Part shown: positions 17,236-25,208 of the stretch, piece after piece
How positions within the stretch are numbered: position 1 is the stretch's first letter
How the letters are laid out: each line of letters starts with the position of its first letter
The notes under the pieces: generated by a model
What the model saw: the letters and a program-made list of their open reading frames with translations, nothing else
Told to the model about the DNA's origin: nothing
Database searches by the model: none
Program-made: the position numbers and the translations under genes
NCBI GenBank assembly: GCA_038961845.1
Contig: CP152408.1
Coordinates: forward strand, 3,162,001-3,226,000
DNA length: 64,000 nucleotides
Source of the DNA: Xylophilus sp. GW821-FHT01B05
GTDB lineage: Bacteria > Pseudomonadota > Gammaproteobacteria > Burkholderiales > Burkholderiaceae_C
Reading direction: 5' to 3'

Positions 17236-17333
17236 GCTACCAGGTGGGCGTGCTCAACGCGCAAGGCCAGTGCTACCAGGTCAGGCGCACGGACCTCTAC
17301 AACATCAACGCGCTGTTGGCTTCTGCACCCTGA
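17236..17333 (+). pseudogene. decayed duplicate of the tolC 3' end
   Basis: Segments GCTACCAGGTGGGCGTG, CTCAACGCGCAA and GACCTCTACAACATCAACGC match the end of the TolC gene (15979-16169) in the same order, including the final stop TGA, but with internal deletions. It lies directly after the AT-rich cassette. The convergent waaA stop (17305-17307) and last codons lie inside this fragment. No protein is expected. Confidence 0.75.
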
Positions 17334-18696
17334 GCAGGGCCAGCGCGGCATCCGCCGTGCGCGCCGCCGCGCCGCGGTGGGCGGCGGCAAAGGCGGTGGC
17401 GGCGTTGGCGGTGGTTTGCTGGCGTGGGGCATCCAGGGCCAGTTCCGTCGCCTGTAGCACCGCATCCGCCATATCCGCCACCCGCAAGGCCGCGCCTGCG
17501 GCCTCGGCCAATGTGGCGGCTTCCGAGAAGTTGAAGGTGGAGGGGCCCATCACCACCGGGCAGCCGCAGGCCGCGGCCTCGATCAGGTTCTGCCCGCCCA
17601 GGGGCGCAAAGCTGCCGCCCAGCAGGGCCACGTCGGCCATGGCGTAGTAGGCGGCCATCTCGCCCAGCGAATTGCCCAGCCAGACGGTGTTGCCTGGCGG
17701 CGGCACGCCGTCTTGCCAGGTGCTGCGGCGCGACACGGCAATGCCCTGCTCCAGCAGCAAGCGCTCGACCGCATCGAAGCGCTGCGGATGGCGCGGCACC
17801 AGCAGCCACTGCACTACGTTATTGATAGCTAACAGCCCAGGCTGCGACTGGGCTAGAGGCATATTTTCTTTAAATTTCTGCAAAGCCTGCAGCCACATCG
17901 CCTCTTCGCCCTCGCGGGAGCTGGCAAACAGCAGCACCGGCCGCCCGGCCTGCGCGCGCAGTTGCTGGCCGCGCGCCAGCTGCGTCGCATCAGGCTTGGC
18001 GTCGAACTTGAGGTTGCCGAACACGCCCCGCACCGGCGCGCCCAGGGCGCGCAGGCGTTCGGCATCATCCGGGGTCTGCGCCCATACCGCCGCCAAGTCG
18101 CCATAGGCGGCGCGCGACAGCACGGCCAGCCGCTGCGCCTGGCGCAATGAACGTGCATTGAGCCGCGCATTGGCCAGTGCCAGCGGCACGCCCTGGGCGC
18201 GGCAGCCGGCGACCAGGTTGGGCCAGACTTCTGTCTCCATCAGCAGGCCCAGCGCAGGCTTGAAGGTGCGCAGAAAGCAACGCACCGCGCCTGGGGTGTC
18301 CCAAGGCTGCCAGACCTGCCGGTCGCCCTCTTGCAGCAGGCGCAGGCCTTCGGCGCGGCCGGTGGCCGTGCCGTGGGTCAGCAGCAGGCGCATGCCGGGC
18401 AGGCGCTCGCGCAGTGCGGTGATCAGGACGGCGGCGGCGCGGGTTTCGCCCAGAGACACGGCATGCACCCAGACGATGGGGCCGCCCGCGGTGCCGACCC
18501 ATTGCGCCAGCTCTGCTGAATAGCGTCCAAAGCGCTCTTCCACCGCCTCGCCATAGCCTGGCTCGGTGATGGCGCGCCGGCGCAGCTTGCGCCGCAGCAG
18601 CGGCTGGGCGAACCACGTGGCGGCCGAGTAGGCGGCGCGGGCCAGCGAGCCGGTCAGGCGCATGGCAGCAGCGGTGCTTGGCAGGCCGTAACCCAT
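17305..18696 (-). CDS. waaA: 3-deoxy-D-manno-octulosonic acid transferase
   Basis: 463 residues. An inner-membrane-associated GT30 transferase that adds Kdo from CMP-Kdo to lipid A precursor. 'RRAITEPGYGEAVEERFGRY' and 'IVWVHAVSLGETRAA' form the acceptor domain. 'LLGGSFAPLGGQNLIEAAACGCPVVMGPSTFNF' is the CMP-binding signature. Between 'SREGEEAMWLQAL' and 'LLVPRHPQRF' lies an extra segment of about 23 residues (containing 'MPLAQSQPGLLAI'), encoded by an in-frame copy of the AT-rich repeat. The protein is correspondingly longer than typical. Start at 18696; ATG 18663 is an alternative. Confidence 0.92.
   Translation of the reverse strand: MGYGLPSTAAAMRLTGSLARAAYSAATWFAQPLLRRKLRRRAITEPGYGEAVEERFGRYSAELAQWVGTAGGPIVWVHAVSLGETRAAAVLITALRERLPGMRLLLTHGTATGRAEGLRLLQEGDRQVWQPWDTPGAVRCFLRTFKPALGLLMETEVWPNLVAGCRAQGVPLALANARLNARSLRQAQRLAVLSRAAYGDLAAVWAQTPDDAERLRALGAPVRGVFGNLKFDAKPDATQLARGQQLRAQAGRPVLLFASSREGEEAMWLQALQKFKENMPLAQSQPGLLAINNVVQWLLVPRHPQRFDAVERLLLEQGIAVSRRSTWQDGVPPPGNTVWLGNSLGEMAAYYAMADVALLGGSFAPLGGQNLIEAAACGCPVVMGPSTFNFSEAATLAEAAGAALRVADMADAVLQATELALDAPRQQTTANAATAFAAAHRGAAARTADAALALLRVQKPTAR
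17812..17879 (+). repeat. AT-rich interspersed repeat, copy R2, in frame inside waaA
   Basis: Contains the consensus AGCCCAGG..CTGGGCTAGAGGC followed by ATATTTTCTTTAAATTT, preceded by TGATAGCTAACAG. It lies wholly within the waaA reading frame on the opposite strand without a stop and encodes 'NMPLAQSQPGLLAI'. The same peptide would be read from R1 and R4 in that frame, which shows the insert derives from the repeat. Confidence 0.85.
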
Positions 18697-18814
18697 CGCG
18701 TCGTGCAGGACGCCATCACCCGCCGATTCTTCGGCACCAATCGTTCGCGCATGGCAACAGCTTTTTCTTCTGATGAATGCCGATGAAACGCCGCCGCGAT
18801 GCTGCCTTCGGTGC

Positions 18815-19201
18815 TCACGGCTCCATCCCTTCAGCATCTTGGTTGCGGACGCCAGACTGCGCATCCCGAATCTGGGAGCACAAGCCGGGAAGATCGCGGT
18901 AGATCGTCTTCCAGACGATTTCAAAGTCCACCTTGAAATAGCCGTGCGCTACTGCGTTACGCATCTGGTAGGCGAACGACAGAGGGAGTTCGGGATGCGC
19001 AGCCGCAAAGTCGGGGTAGTGCTTCTCGATGTTGTTACTGGCCTCGCCGATGATCTCGAAATTACGGATCACGGCGTCCTGCACCAACTGGTTGTTCAGG
19101 AATGCCAGCTCGACCATGTCCCCGGTGTAGCGCTCGATGCGTTCGATGGCCTCGATGATGTGGGCCAGATAGTCGGCAAGGCGCTGCTGGTCACGGGTCA
19201 T
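18815..19201 (-). CDS. hepT: HepT-like HEPN ribonuclease toxin
   Basis: 128 residues, all-helical HEPN domain (DUF86 family). The catalytic RX4HXY motif is intact as R81-NAVA-H86-G-Y88. These toxins cleave RNA and are neutralised by the partner MntA. Its ATG overlaps the mntA stop by 4 bp, the usual coupling for this pair. It sits between waaA and the phosphohexomutase gene, so it is an accessory insertion in a core region. Confidence 0.9.
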   Translation of the reverse strand: MTRDQQRLADYLAHIIEAIERIERYTGDMVELAFLNNQLVQDAVIRNFEIIGEASNNIEKHYPDFAAAHPELPLSFAYQMRNAVAHGYFKVDFEIVWKTIYRDLPGLCSQIRDAQSGVRNQDAEGMEP

Positions 19202-19488
19202 ACGGGCCGCGCCTCGGCGAGCACTGCGGCCCGGAAGTTGTCGGGCAAGGCATTGGGGGTCAGCACGTCCACCGGCACGCCCAGCAGCTTGCCAAGTTCG
19301 TGGCGGATCGCGCCGATATCGAACAAGGTCGTCTCGGGCGTCGGGTCGATGAGGATATCCAGATCGCTGCTTTCCGTGTCCTGGCCATGCAGGACGGAGC
19401 CAAACACCCGCGCATTCCGGGCGCGATGCGACTCGACCACGCGCCGGATCGCGGCACGGTTCGATGCCAAGGCTTCAGAGGGCTTCAT
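19198..19488 (-). CDS. mntA: MntA-like minimal nucleotidyltransferase antitoxin
   Basis: 96 residues with the nucleotidyltransferase signature GSX10DXD (G30, S31, D42, D44: 'FGSVLHGQDTESSDLDILID'). In characterised pairs MntA adds AMP to the tyrosine of the HepT RX4HXY motif, which is present in the neighbouring toxin. First gene of the two-gene operon. Confidence 0.9.
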   Translation of the reverse strand: MKPSEALASNRAAIRRVVESHRARNARVFGSVLHGQDTESSDLDILIDPTPETTLFDIGAIRHELGKLLGVPVDVLTPNALPDNFRAAVLAEARPV

Positions 19489-19532
19489 GTCTTTCTCCTC
19501 CGCAACAGAATCCGGTTTGCTTCAACAGCTTG

Positions 19533-20915
19533 TCAGTGCGCCGCAGCGCCAACCTGCGCGTCGGGCTTCACGCTCTTGAGCAAGGCCAGCATCGCTTCTT
19601 CGATGCGGTGCAGGGCCTCTGGCGTGTGGCCCTCGAAGCGCAGCACCAGCACCGGCATGGTGTTGGAGGCGCGGATCAGGCCAAAGCCGTCTGGCCAATC
19701 GACGCGCACGCCGTCGATGGTGGATACCTTGGCCGGCGCATCGAATTGGGCCGTCTCGATCAGCTTTTGCACCAGCACGTGCGGCTCGCCCTCGGCGCAG
19801 CTCACGTTCAGTTCAGGGGTCGAGAAGCTGGTGGGCAGTGCGTTGAGCACGGCGCTGGCGTCGGGGTGCTTGCTCAGGATTTCCAGCAGGCGGCAGCCGG
19901 CGTAGGTGCCGTCGTCGAAGCCATACCAGCGCTCCTTGAAGAAGATGTGGCCGCTCATTTCGCCGCCCAGCGGCGAGCCGGTTTCGCGCATCTTGGCCTT
20001 GATCAGCGAATGGCCGGTCTTGTACATGGTGGCCTTGCCGCCGGCCGCCTCGATGGCGGGCGCCAGGCGCTGCGTGCACTTGACGTCAAAGATGATGTCG
20101 CCGCCCGGCACGCGGCTGAGCACGTCTTGCGCAAACAGCATCATCTGGCGGTCGGGGAAGATGTTCTGGCCGTCCTTGGTGACGATGCCCAGGCGGTCGC
20201 CGTCGCCGTCAAAGGCCAGGCCCAGCTCGGCGTCGGTGGACTGCAGCTTGGCGATCACGTCCTTCAGGTTCTCTGGCTTGCTGGGGTCTGGGTGGTGGTT
20301 GGGGAAGTTGCCGTCGACCTCGCTGAACAGCTCGATCACCTCGCAGCCAATGGCGCGGAACACCGCCGGCGCCGACGCTCCGGCAATGCCGTTGCCCGAA
20401 TCGACCACCACCTTGATCGGGCGGGCCAGCTTGATGTCGCCGGCAATGCGCTTGATGTAGGCATCAAACACGTCCACCTGGCGCGCGCTGCCGCCGGGCT
20501 GCGTGGGCGCGCTGTCGGCGTCCATGGTGTGGCGCAGGCCCTGGATCTCTTCGCCGTAGATGGCCTTGCCGGCCAGCACCATCTTGAAGCCGTTGTAGTC
20601 CTTGGGGTTGTGGCTGCCGGTGACCTGGATGCCGCTGTTGCACAGCGTGCTGGCCGCGAAGTACAGCATGGGCGTGGTGACCGCGCCCACGTCGATCACC
20701 TCGACGCCTGATTGCACCAGGCCCTCGATCAGCGCCTGGGCCAACGCCGGGCCGCTCAGGCGGCCATCGCGGCCCACGGCCACGGCCTTTTCGCCCAGGG
20801 CCAGCGCAGCAGCGCCAAAGGCCCGGCCCAGCGCGCGGGCAACGGACTCGTCGAGCGTAGAGGGCACGATGCCGCGGATGTCGTAGGCCTTGAAGATGGA
20901 CGAAGCAAATGGCAT
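19533..20915 (-). CDS. phosphomannomutase/phosphoglucomutase
   Basis: 460 residues, alpha-D-phosphohexomutase of the AlgC type, interconverting mannose/glucose 1- and 6-phosphates for LPS and exopolysaccharide. Phosphoserine loop 'VTGSHNPKDYNG' with S101; metal loop 'AFDGDGDRLGIV'; sugar-binding 'GGEMSGHIFFKERW'; C-terminal phosphate site 'VLRFEGHTPEAL'. 'KAYDIRGIVP' marks the correct start. Transcribed toward the HepT/MntA genes; probably monocistronic. Confidence 0.95.
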   Translation of the reverse strand: MPFASSIFKAYDIRGIVPSTLDESVARALGRAFGAAALALGEKAVAVGRDGRLSGPALAQALIEGLVQSGVEVIDVGAVTTPMLYFAASTLCNSGIQVTGSHNPKDYNGFKMVLAGKAIYGEEIQGLRHTMDADSAPTQPGGSARQVDVFDAYIKRIAGDIKLARPIKVVVDSGNGIAGASAPAVFRAIGCEVIELFSEVDGNFPNHHPDPSKPENLKDVIAKLQSTDAELGLAFDGDGDRLGIVTKDGQNIFPDRQMMLFAQDVLSRVPGGDIIFDVKCTQRLAPAIEAAGGKATMYKTGHSLIKAKMRETGSPLGGEMSGHIFFKERWYGFDDGTYAGCRLLEILSKHPDASAVLNALPTSFSTPELNVSCAEGEPHVLVQKLIETAQFDAPAKVSTIDGVRVDWPDGFGLIRASNTMPVLVLRFEGHTPEALHRIEEAMLALLKSVKPDAQVGAAAH

Positions 20916-21065
20916 GAAGGGCTCTCTATGCTGAAGAAGACAGGCTGAACAAAATCAGCGGGCATTGTAGGCAGCGCCCCAGACGTCACCAGACGCTACA
21001 GAGGCGCCCTGGCACAGGTCCGGAAACGGCGCCTTCTACAGCGCGTGGCTCCGTATCATGCGTCC

Positions 21066-22625
21066 ATGAGCCCCGCAACCACCCCGCCCGATGCCGACGC
21101 CTGCTACCGCGCGCTGCTGGCGCGGGACGCGCGCTTTGATGGCCGCTTCTTCACCGCCGTGACCTCCACCGGCATCTACTGCCGGCCGGTGTGCCGCGTG
21201 CGCACGCCGCTGCGCAGCAACTGCCGCTTCTTTGTGCATGCGGCCCAGGCCGAGCACGCCGGCTTTCGCCCCTGCCTGCGCTGCCGCCCGGAACTGGCCC
21301 CGGCCGATGTGGCCTGGTCGACCCAGGACGCGGCCGCCATCCTGGCGCAAGAGGCGGCGCGCCAGTTGGACGACCCAGCCTGCTGGCGTGCCGACGGTGA
21401 CGCCGCAGGCACGCCCGTGGCCCGGCTGGCGGCGCGCCTGGGCATCAGCGACCGGCACCTGCGCCGGGTGTTCGAGGCGCAATTTGGCGTATCGCCCCTG
21501 CAATATCTGCAGACGCGCCGGCTGCTGGCCGCCAAGCAATTGCTGACCGACACCAGCTTGCCGATTGCCGGCGTGGCCGAGGCCAGCGGCTTTGGCAGCC
21601 TGCGGCGCCTGCAAGCCGCCTTTGGCACGCGCTACGGCCTGAGCCCCGCAGCGCTGCGGCGCGGCGATGGCAAAGGCGGCAGTGGCGGGGCCGAAGTGCG
21701 GCTGGCCTACCGGCCGCCCTATGCGGTGGAGGGCACGCTGGAATTTTTGCGCCGCCGCGCACTGGGCGGGGTCGAGGCGGTGCAAGACGCATCTTTCGTA
21801 CGCGTGCTGGCCGTGGACGGCGCCACCGGCTGGCTGCAACTGCGCTTCGACACCGAGCGCTGCCATGCGCTGCTGCGCGTGTCCGACACCCTGTGCCCCG
21901 CCCTGCCCGCACTCATCCACCAGGTGCGCGCCTGGTTCGACCTGGATGCCGACCCAGCCGCCATCGATGCCGCACTGCAGCCGCACTTCCCCGGCATGGA
22001 AGGCTGGCGCGTGCCCGGCGGCGCCAGCGGCTTTGAGCTGGCCGTGCGCGCCGTGCTGGGCCAGCAGATCACGGTGGCCGCCGCGCGCACGCTGGGCTCG
22101 CGGCTGGTGCAGCACTTTGGCACGCCGGTGGCCACGCCCTTCGAAGGCATAGACCGGCTGTTTCCCACGCCCGCCGTGCTGGCCACGGCCGAGGGCGATG
22201 CCTTGGGCGCGCTGGGCATCGTGCGCCAGCGCCAGGCCGCCATCGTGGCGCTGGCGCGTGCCGTGGCCGAGGGCCGGCTGGCGCTGGAGCCCGGCAGCCC
22301 GCCCGCGCCCACGATTGCCACACTGCTCACCCTGCCCGGCATTGGCCCCTGGACGGCGCAGTACATCGCCATGCGCGCGCTGCGCTGGCCTGATGCCTTT
22401 CCGGCCGGTGACGTGGCCCTGCAGCAGGCGCTGGGTGTGCGCGATGCGCCCAACCCGGCCCGCGCCGCGGAAGCCGCCTCGCAGGCCTGGCGGCCCTGGC
22501 GCAGCTATGCGGTGCTGCGTGCCTGGCACAGCCCGCAGCTGGCGCCTGATAAATCAAAAACCATAGCTAAGAGTCCAAGTAAAACAAGGGCAAAAGCCCT
22601 AAAAGACCATGCAATACGCCCCTGA
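21066..22625 (+). CDS. Ada-type regulator fused to AlkA DNA-3-methyladenine glycosylase
   Basis: 519 residues with three domains. An Ada metal-binding domain (C39, C43, C70, C73) can accept methyl from phosphotriesters. An AraC HTH pair ('VARLAARLGISDRHLRRVFEAQFGVSPLQYL', about 115-205) follows. The C-terminal AlkA glycosylase has the HhH motif 'LPGIGPWTAQYIAMRAL' and the Asp in 'PAGDVALQ'. It probably senses alkylation and induces the operon as well as repairing bases. The last roughly 25 codons are AT-rich, lysine-rich and repeat-derived. Its stop overlaps ogt by 17 bp. Confidence 0.92.
   Translation: MSPATTPPDADACYRALLARDARFDGRFFTAVTSTGIYCRPVCRVRTPLRSNCRFFVHAAQAEHAGFRPCLRCRPELAPADVAWSTQDAAAILAQEAARQLDDPACWRADGDAAGTPVARLAARLGISDRHLRRVFEAQFGVSPLQYLQTRRLLAAKQLLTDTSLPIAGVAEASGFGSLRRLQAAFGTRYGLSPAALRRGDGKGGSGGAEVRLAYRPPYAVEGTLEFLRRRALGGVEAVQDASFVRVLAVDGATGWLQLRFDTERCHALLRVSDTLCPALPALIHQVRAWFDLDADPAAIDAALQPHFPGMEGWRVPGGASGFELAVRAVLGQQITVAAARTLGSRLVQHFGTPVATPFEGIDRLFPTPAVLATAEGDALGALGIVRQRQAAIVALARAVAEGRLALEPGSPPAPTIATLLTLPGIGPWTAQYIAMRALRWPDAFPAGDVALQQALGVRDAPNPARAAEAASQAWRPWRSYAVLRAWHSPQLAPDKSKTIAKSPSKTRAKALKDHAIRP
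22551..22604 (+). repeat. divergent AT-rich repeat, copy R3, encoding the tail of the Ada-AlkA protein
   Basis: ATCAAAAACCATAGCTAAGAG is followed by a short stem AGGGC/GCCCT and then TAAAAGACC, resembling a degenerate member of the AT-rich repeat. It is translated as a lysine-rich C-terminal extension after the natural end of the glycosylase domain. Confidence 0.45.
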
Positions 22626-23124
22626 CACCGTTCAACGCCGCTGGGCCAGCCCGCTCGGCGCCGCCCGCCTGGCCGCCACGCCACGAGGCCTGGCCGGCTT
22701 CTGGTTCGAGCAGCAGCGCCACTGGCCCGCAGCGCTGCTGGACGGCGCACAGGCCTGCCCCGAGCACCCCGGCGCCCACGCCGTGCTGGACGCTGCCGAG
22801 GCGCAACTGGCCGACTACTTCGCCGGCCGGCTCACGCACTTCACCGTGCCGCTGGAGCTGCCCGGCGCCACGCCCTTCCAGCACGAGGTCTGGCAGGCCC
22901 TGCTGGCTTTGCCGCTGGGCCGCACCAGCAGCTACGGCGCGCTGGCCACCGGCATCGGCCGGCCGGCTGCGGTGCGCGCCGTGGGCGCGGCGGTGGGGCG
23001 CAACCCGCTCTCCATCATCGTGCCCTGCCACCGCGTGCTGGGCAGCAATGGCGGGCTGACTGGCTACGCCGGCGGGCTGGACCGCAAGGCGGCGCTGCTG
23101 GCGCTGGAGGCGCGGCCTGCATGA
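22609..23124 (+). CDS. ogt: methylated-DNA--[protein]-cysteine S-methyltransferase
   Basis: 171 residues. Suicidal O6-alkylguanine repair protein: the acceptor Cys is C140 in 'IVPCHRVLGSNGGLTGYAGG', preceded by 'TPFQHEVWQALLALPLGRTSSYGALA' of the wing and recognition helix. Overlaps the upstream Ada-AlkA gene and the downstream exporter (ATGA), so the three genes form a tightly coupled operon for alkylation damage. Confidence 0.95.
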   Translation: MQYAPDTVQRRWASPLGAARLAATPRGLAGFWFEQQRHWPAALLDGAQACPEHPGAHAVLDAAEAQLADYFAGRLTHFTVPLELPGATPFQHEVWQALLALPLGRTSSYGALATGIGRPAAVRAVGAAVGRNPLSIIVPCHRVLGSNGGLTGYAGGLDRKAALLALEARPA

Positions 23125-24050
23125 GCACCACTACCAACACAGCGCCCCAGGCCTGGCTGGGCGACTTCCTGCTGCTCTCGGCCATCTGGGGCAGCTCCTT
23201 CCTGTTCATGCGCTGGGCCGCGCCCGAGTTCGGCCCCATCACCACGGCCGGCATACGCGTCAGCGTGGCCGCGCTGGTGCTGCTGCCCTTGCTGCTGGCG
23301 CGCGGCATGGGCGGCACGCTGCGCCAGCACTGGCGGCCGGTGCTGTTTGCCGGCGTGCTCAATTCGGCGATTCCGTTTGCGCTGTATTCCTACGCTGTGC
23401 TGTCGATCACCACCGGCCTGGCCTCGATCCTGAACGCCACGGTGCCGCTGTTTGGCGCGGCGGTGGCCTGGGCCTGGCTGGGCGACCGGTTGGGCTGGCT
23501 GCGCTGGTGCGGCCTGGCCATAGGCTTTGCCGGCGTGGTGCTGCTGGCCAGCGGCAGCACCAGCCTGCACGCGGGCAGCAGCGGGTTGTGGGCGGTGCTG
23601 GCCTGCCTGGGCGCCTCTTGCTGCTATGGCCTGGCCGCCAGCTTTGCCAAGCGGCACCTGGGCGGCATACCGCCGGTGGTGACAGCCACTGGCAGCCAGA
23701 TCGGCGCGGCGCTGGGCCTGGCCCTGCCCGCTATCTGGTTCTGGCCAGAGCGCATGCCCGGCCCGCGCGCCTGGGCCGCGGTGCTGGCGATTGCCGTGCT
23801 GTGCACGGCGCTGGCCTACCTGCTGTACTTTCGCCTGATAGAGCGCGCCGGCCCCAGCCGCGCGGTGGCGGTGACCTTCCTGGCCCCCGTGTTTGCGCTG
23901 GCTTATGGCGCGGCGCTATTGAGCGAGCCAGTCACCGCATGGATGGTCGGCAGCGGCGTGGTCATCATGGCCGGCACGCTGCTGTCTACCGGACTGGTGC
24001 GGCGGCGGTCCCTCCCAGAAGCCCCGCCTATCGGCCAAACTATTAAATAG
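23121..24050 (+). CDS. EamA family (DMT superfamily) exporter
   Basis: 309 residues, ten predicted membrane helices in two EamA repeats ('LLLSAIWGSSFLFMRWAAPEFGP' and 'AVLACLGASCCYGLAASFAKRHL'). Such proteins export amino acids, nucleosides or small metabolites. It is coupled to ogt by an ATGA overlap, which hints at co-expression with alkylation repair, though the substrate is unknown. The final codons and stop (LIGQTIK*) lie in the first arm of repeat R4. Confidence 0.9.
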   Translation: MSTTTNTAPQAWLGDFLLLSAIWGSSFLFMRWAAPEFGPITTAGIRVSVAALVLLPLLLARGMGGTLRQHWRPVLFAGVLNSAIPFALYSYAVLSITTGLASILNATVPLFGAAVAWAWLGDRLGWLRWCGLAIGFAGVVLLASGSTSLHAGSSGLWAVLACLGASCCYGLAASFAKRHLGGIPPVVTATGSQIGAALGLALPAIWFWPERMPGPRAWAAVLAIAVLCTALAYLLYFRLIERAGPSRAVAVTFLAPVFALAYGAALLSEPVTAWMVGSGVVIMAGTLLSTGLVRRRSLPEAPPIGQTIK

Positions 24051-24106
24051 ATAGCAGCCAGCCCAGGAAGAACCTGGGCTAAAGGCATTTTTTACCCAGA
24101 TACCCC
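24043..24106 (+). repeat. AT-rich interspersed repeat, copy R4
   Basis: CTATTAAATAGATAGC, then AGCCCAGG..CCTGGGCT and AAAGGCATTTTTTAC. It overlaps the last codons of the EamA gene and separates it from the convergent DUF1345 gene. The second hairpin followed by a T-run could terminate transcription from the left. Confidence 0.85.
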
Positions 24107-24118
24107 ATATTTGGAAAA

Positions 24119-24805
24119 CTAAAACGCCGCCGCCGCCAGGTTCACCCCCAAGGCCAGCAGCAGCATGTTGAAGGCAAAGGAAATCAGCCCATGCACCGTG
24201 GTCAGCCGGCGCATGGGCCGCGAGGTCACCTGCACGTCAGACACCTGCGCCGCCATGCCGACCACTACCGCGTAATAAAGAAAGTCGAGGTAGTCCGGGT
24301 CCTGCCCGCCGGGGAAATCCAAACCGGCACGATTGGCCCGCTCCTTGGCGCTTGCGCCGTGGCCGGCATGCGCCTCGTGCTGGTAATAGAGGTGGGCATA
24401 GCGAAACGCAAACAGCGTGTGAATCCAGAACCACGACACCACCAAGGCCAGCAGCGCCAGCATCAGATGGGCCGAGCGCTGCCCCGGCGGCAGGTCATGG
24501 CTTTGCAACAGCAGCGTGCCAATCGCCGCCACGCTGGCGCACAGCGCCACCACCATCGCCAGAAACAGCACCACCGCCGACTGGTCTTGCGCCTGCGCAC
24601 GTGCCCGAATCCGCTCCACGCCAAAGCCCCGCGCCAATTGCCAGGCCAGCGCCAGGTCCACCACACCGGCACACACCCAGGCCAGCAGGCCATGCGCGGC
24701 CGGCTTCAATGGCAGCGGCGCCAGGGCCACCAAGACGCCGATCAGGGCGGCATAGGCCAGGCGCTGGGGGCCGGTGGTTTCGGTGAAGTGGTGGCGTAGG
24801 CCCAT
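24119..24805 (-). CDS. DUF1345 family membrane protein
   Basis: 228 residues, about six hydrophobic segments. 'LHTLFAFRYAHLYY'-like 'WIHTLFAFRYAHLYYQHE' and 'LDFPGGQDPDYLDFLYYAVVVGMAAQVSDVQVTS' are the conserved DUF1345 core on the third to fifth helices. Inner membrane; function unknown. Probably transcribed alone. Confidence 0.88.
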   Translation of the reverse strand: MGLRHHFTETTGPQRLAYAALIGVLVALAPLPLKPAAHGLLAWVCAGVVDLALAWQLARGFGVERIRARAQAQDQSAVVLFLAMVVALCASVAAIGTLLLQSHDLPPGQRSAHLMLALLALVVSWFWIHTLFAFRYAHLYYQHEAHAGHGASAKERANRAGLDFPGGQDPDYLDFLYYAVVVGMAAQVSDVQVTSRPMRRLTTVHGLISFAFNMLLLALGVNLAAAAF

Positions 24806-24838
24806 GCGTGTTCCTTTGGTTGGCTCAAGCGGGCTTTC

Positions 24839-25144
24839 TCACTCAAACACCGGCCGAAAAAACGTGCGCTCGTAGCTGAGGAAGCAGCGCGTTTCCTCCG
24901 CATACCTGAACGCCGCCTGGCACTCCGGGTCATCGAAGGACTTTGTCCGGTACTCCTCGTAGGCCGCCAGGGACGGAAACGAGAAGGAGGCCAGCGCGAT
25001 ATTGCTGGCGCCTTCCGAGGGCAGCAGGTAGCCGTGGTGGATGCCGCCGAACTTCTTCACGAGTGGAATCCAGACCCGGCCGTAGTGCTCGAACTCCTGG
25101 ATCTTGGTCGGGTCGAGGACATAGCGAAGGTGGCAGGTGATCAT
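24839..25144 (-). CDS. NIPSNAP family protein
   Basis: 101 residues, a small ferredoxin-like alpha/beta barrel of the NIPSNAP family ('MITCHLRYVLDPTKIQEFEHYGRVWIPLV', 'GIHHGYLLPSEGASNIALASFSFPSLAAYEEYR'). Role unclear; similar proteins accompany many catabolic genes. ATG at 25144 was preferred because the upstream extension is Arg-rich and lies in the gap behind prpE. Confidence 0.85.
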   Translation of the reverse strand: MITCHLRYVLDPTKIQEFEHYGRVWIPLVKKFGGIHHGYLLPSEGASNIALASFSFPSLAAYEEYRTKSFDDPECQAAFRYAEETRCFLSYERTFFRPVFE

Positions 25145-25208
25145 GTGCGAGGGCTCCTTGGTTGGCCCTGGATGGTACCGAAGGGCCCTCGAATCCGGGC
25201 GTGCTGAG

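Noticed and set aside
21045..21065. GTG start upstream of the Ada-AlkA gene
   Set aside because: Adds seven non-conserved residues; the ATG at 21066 gives the usual distance to the Ada zinc domain.
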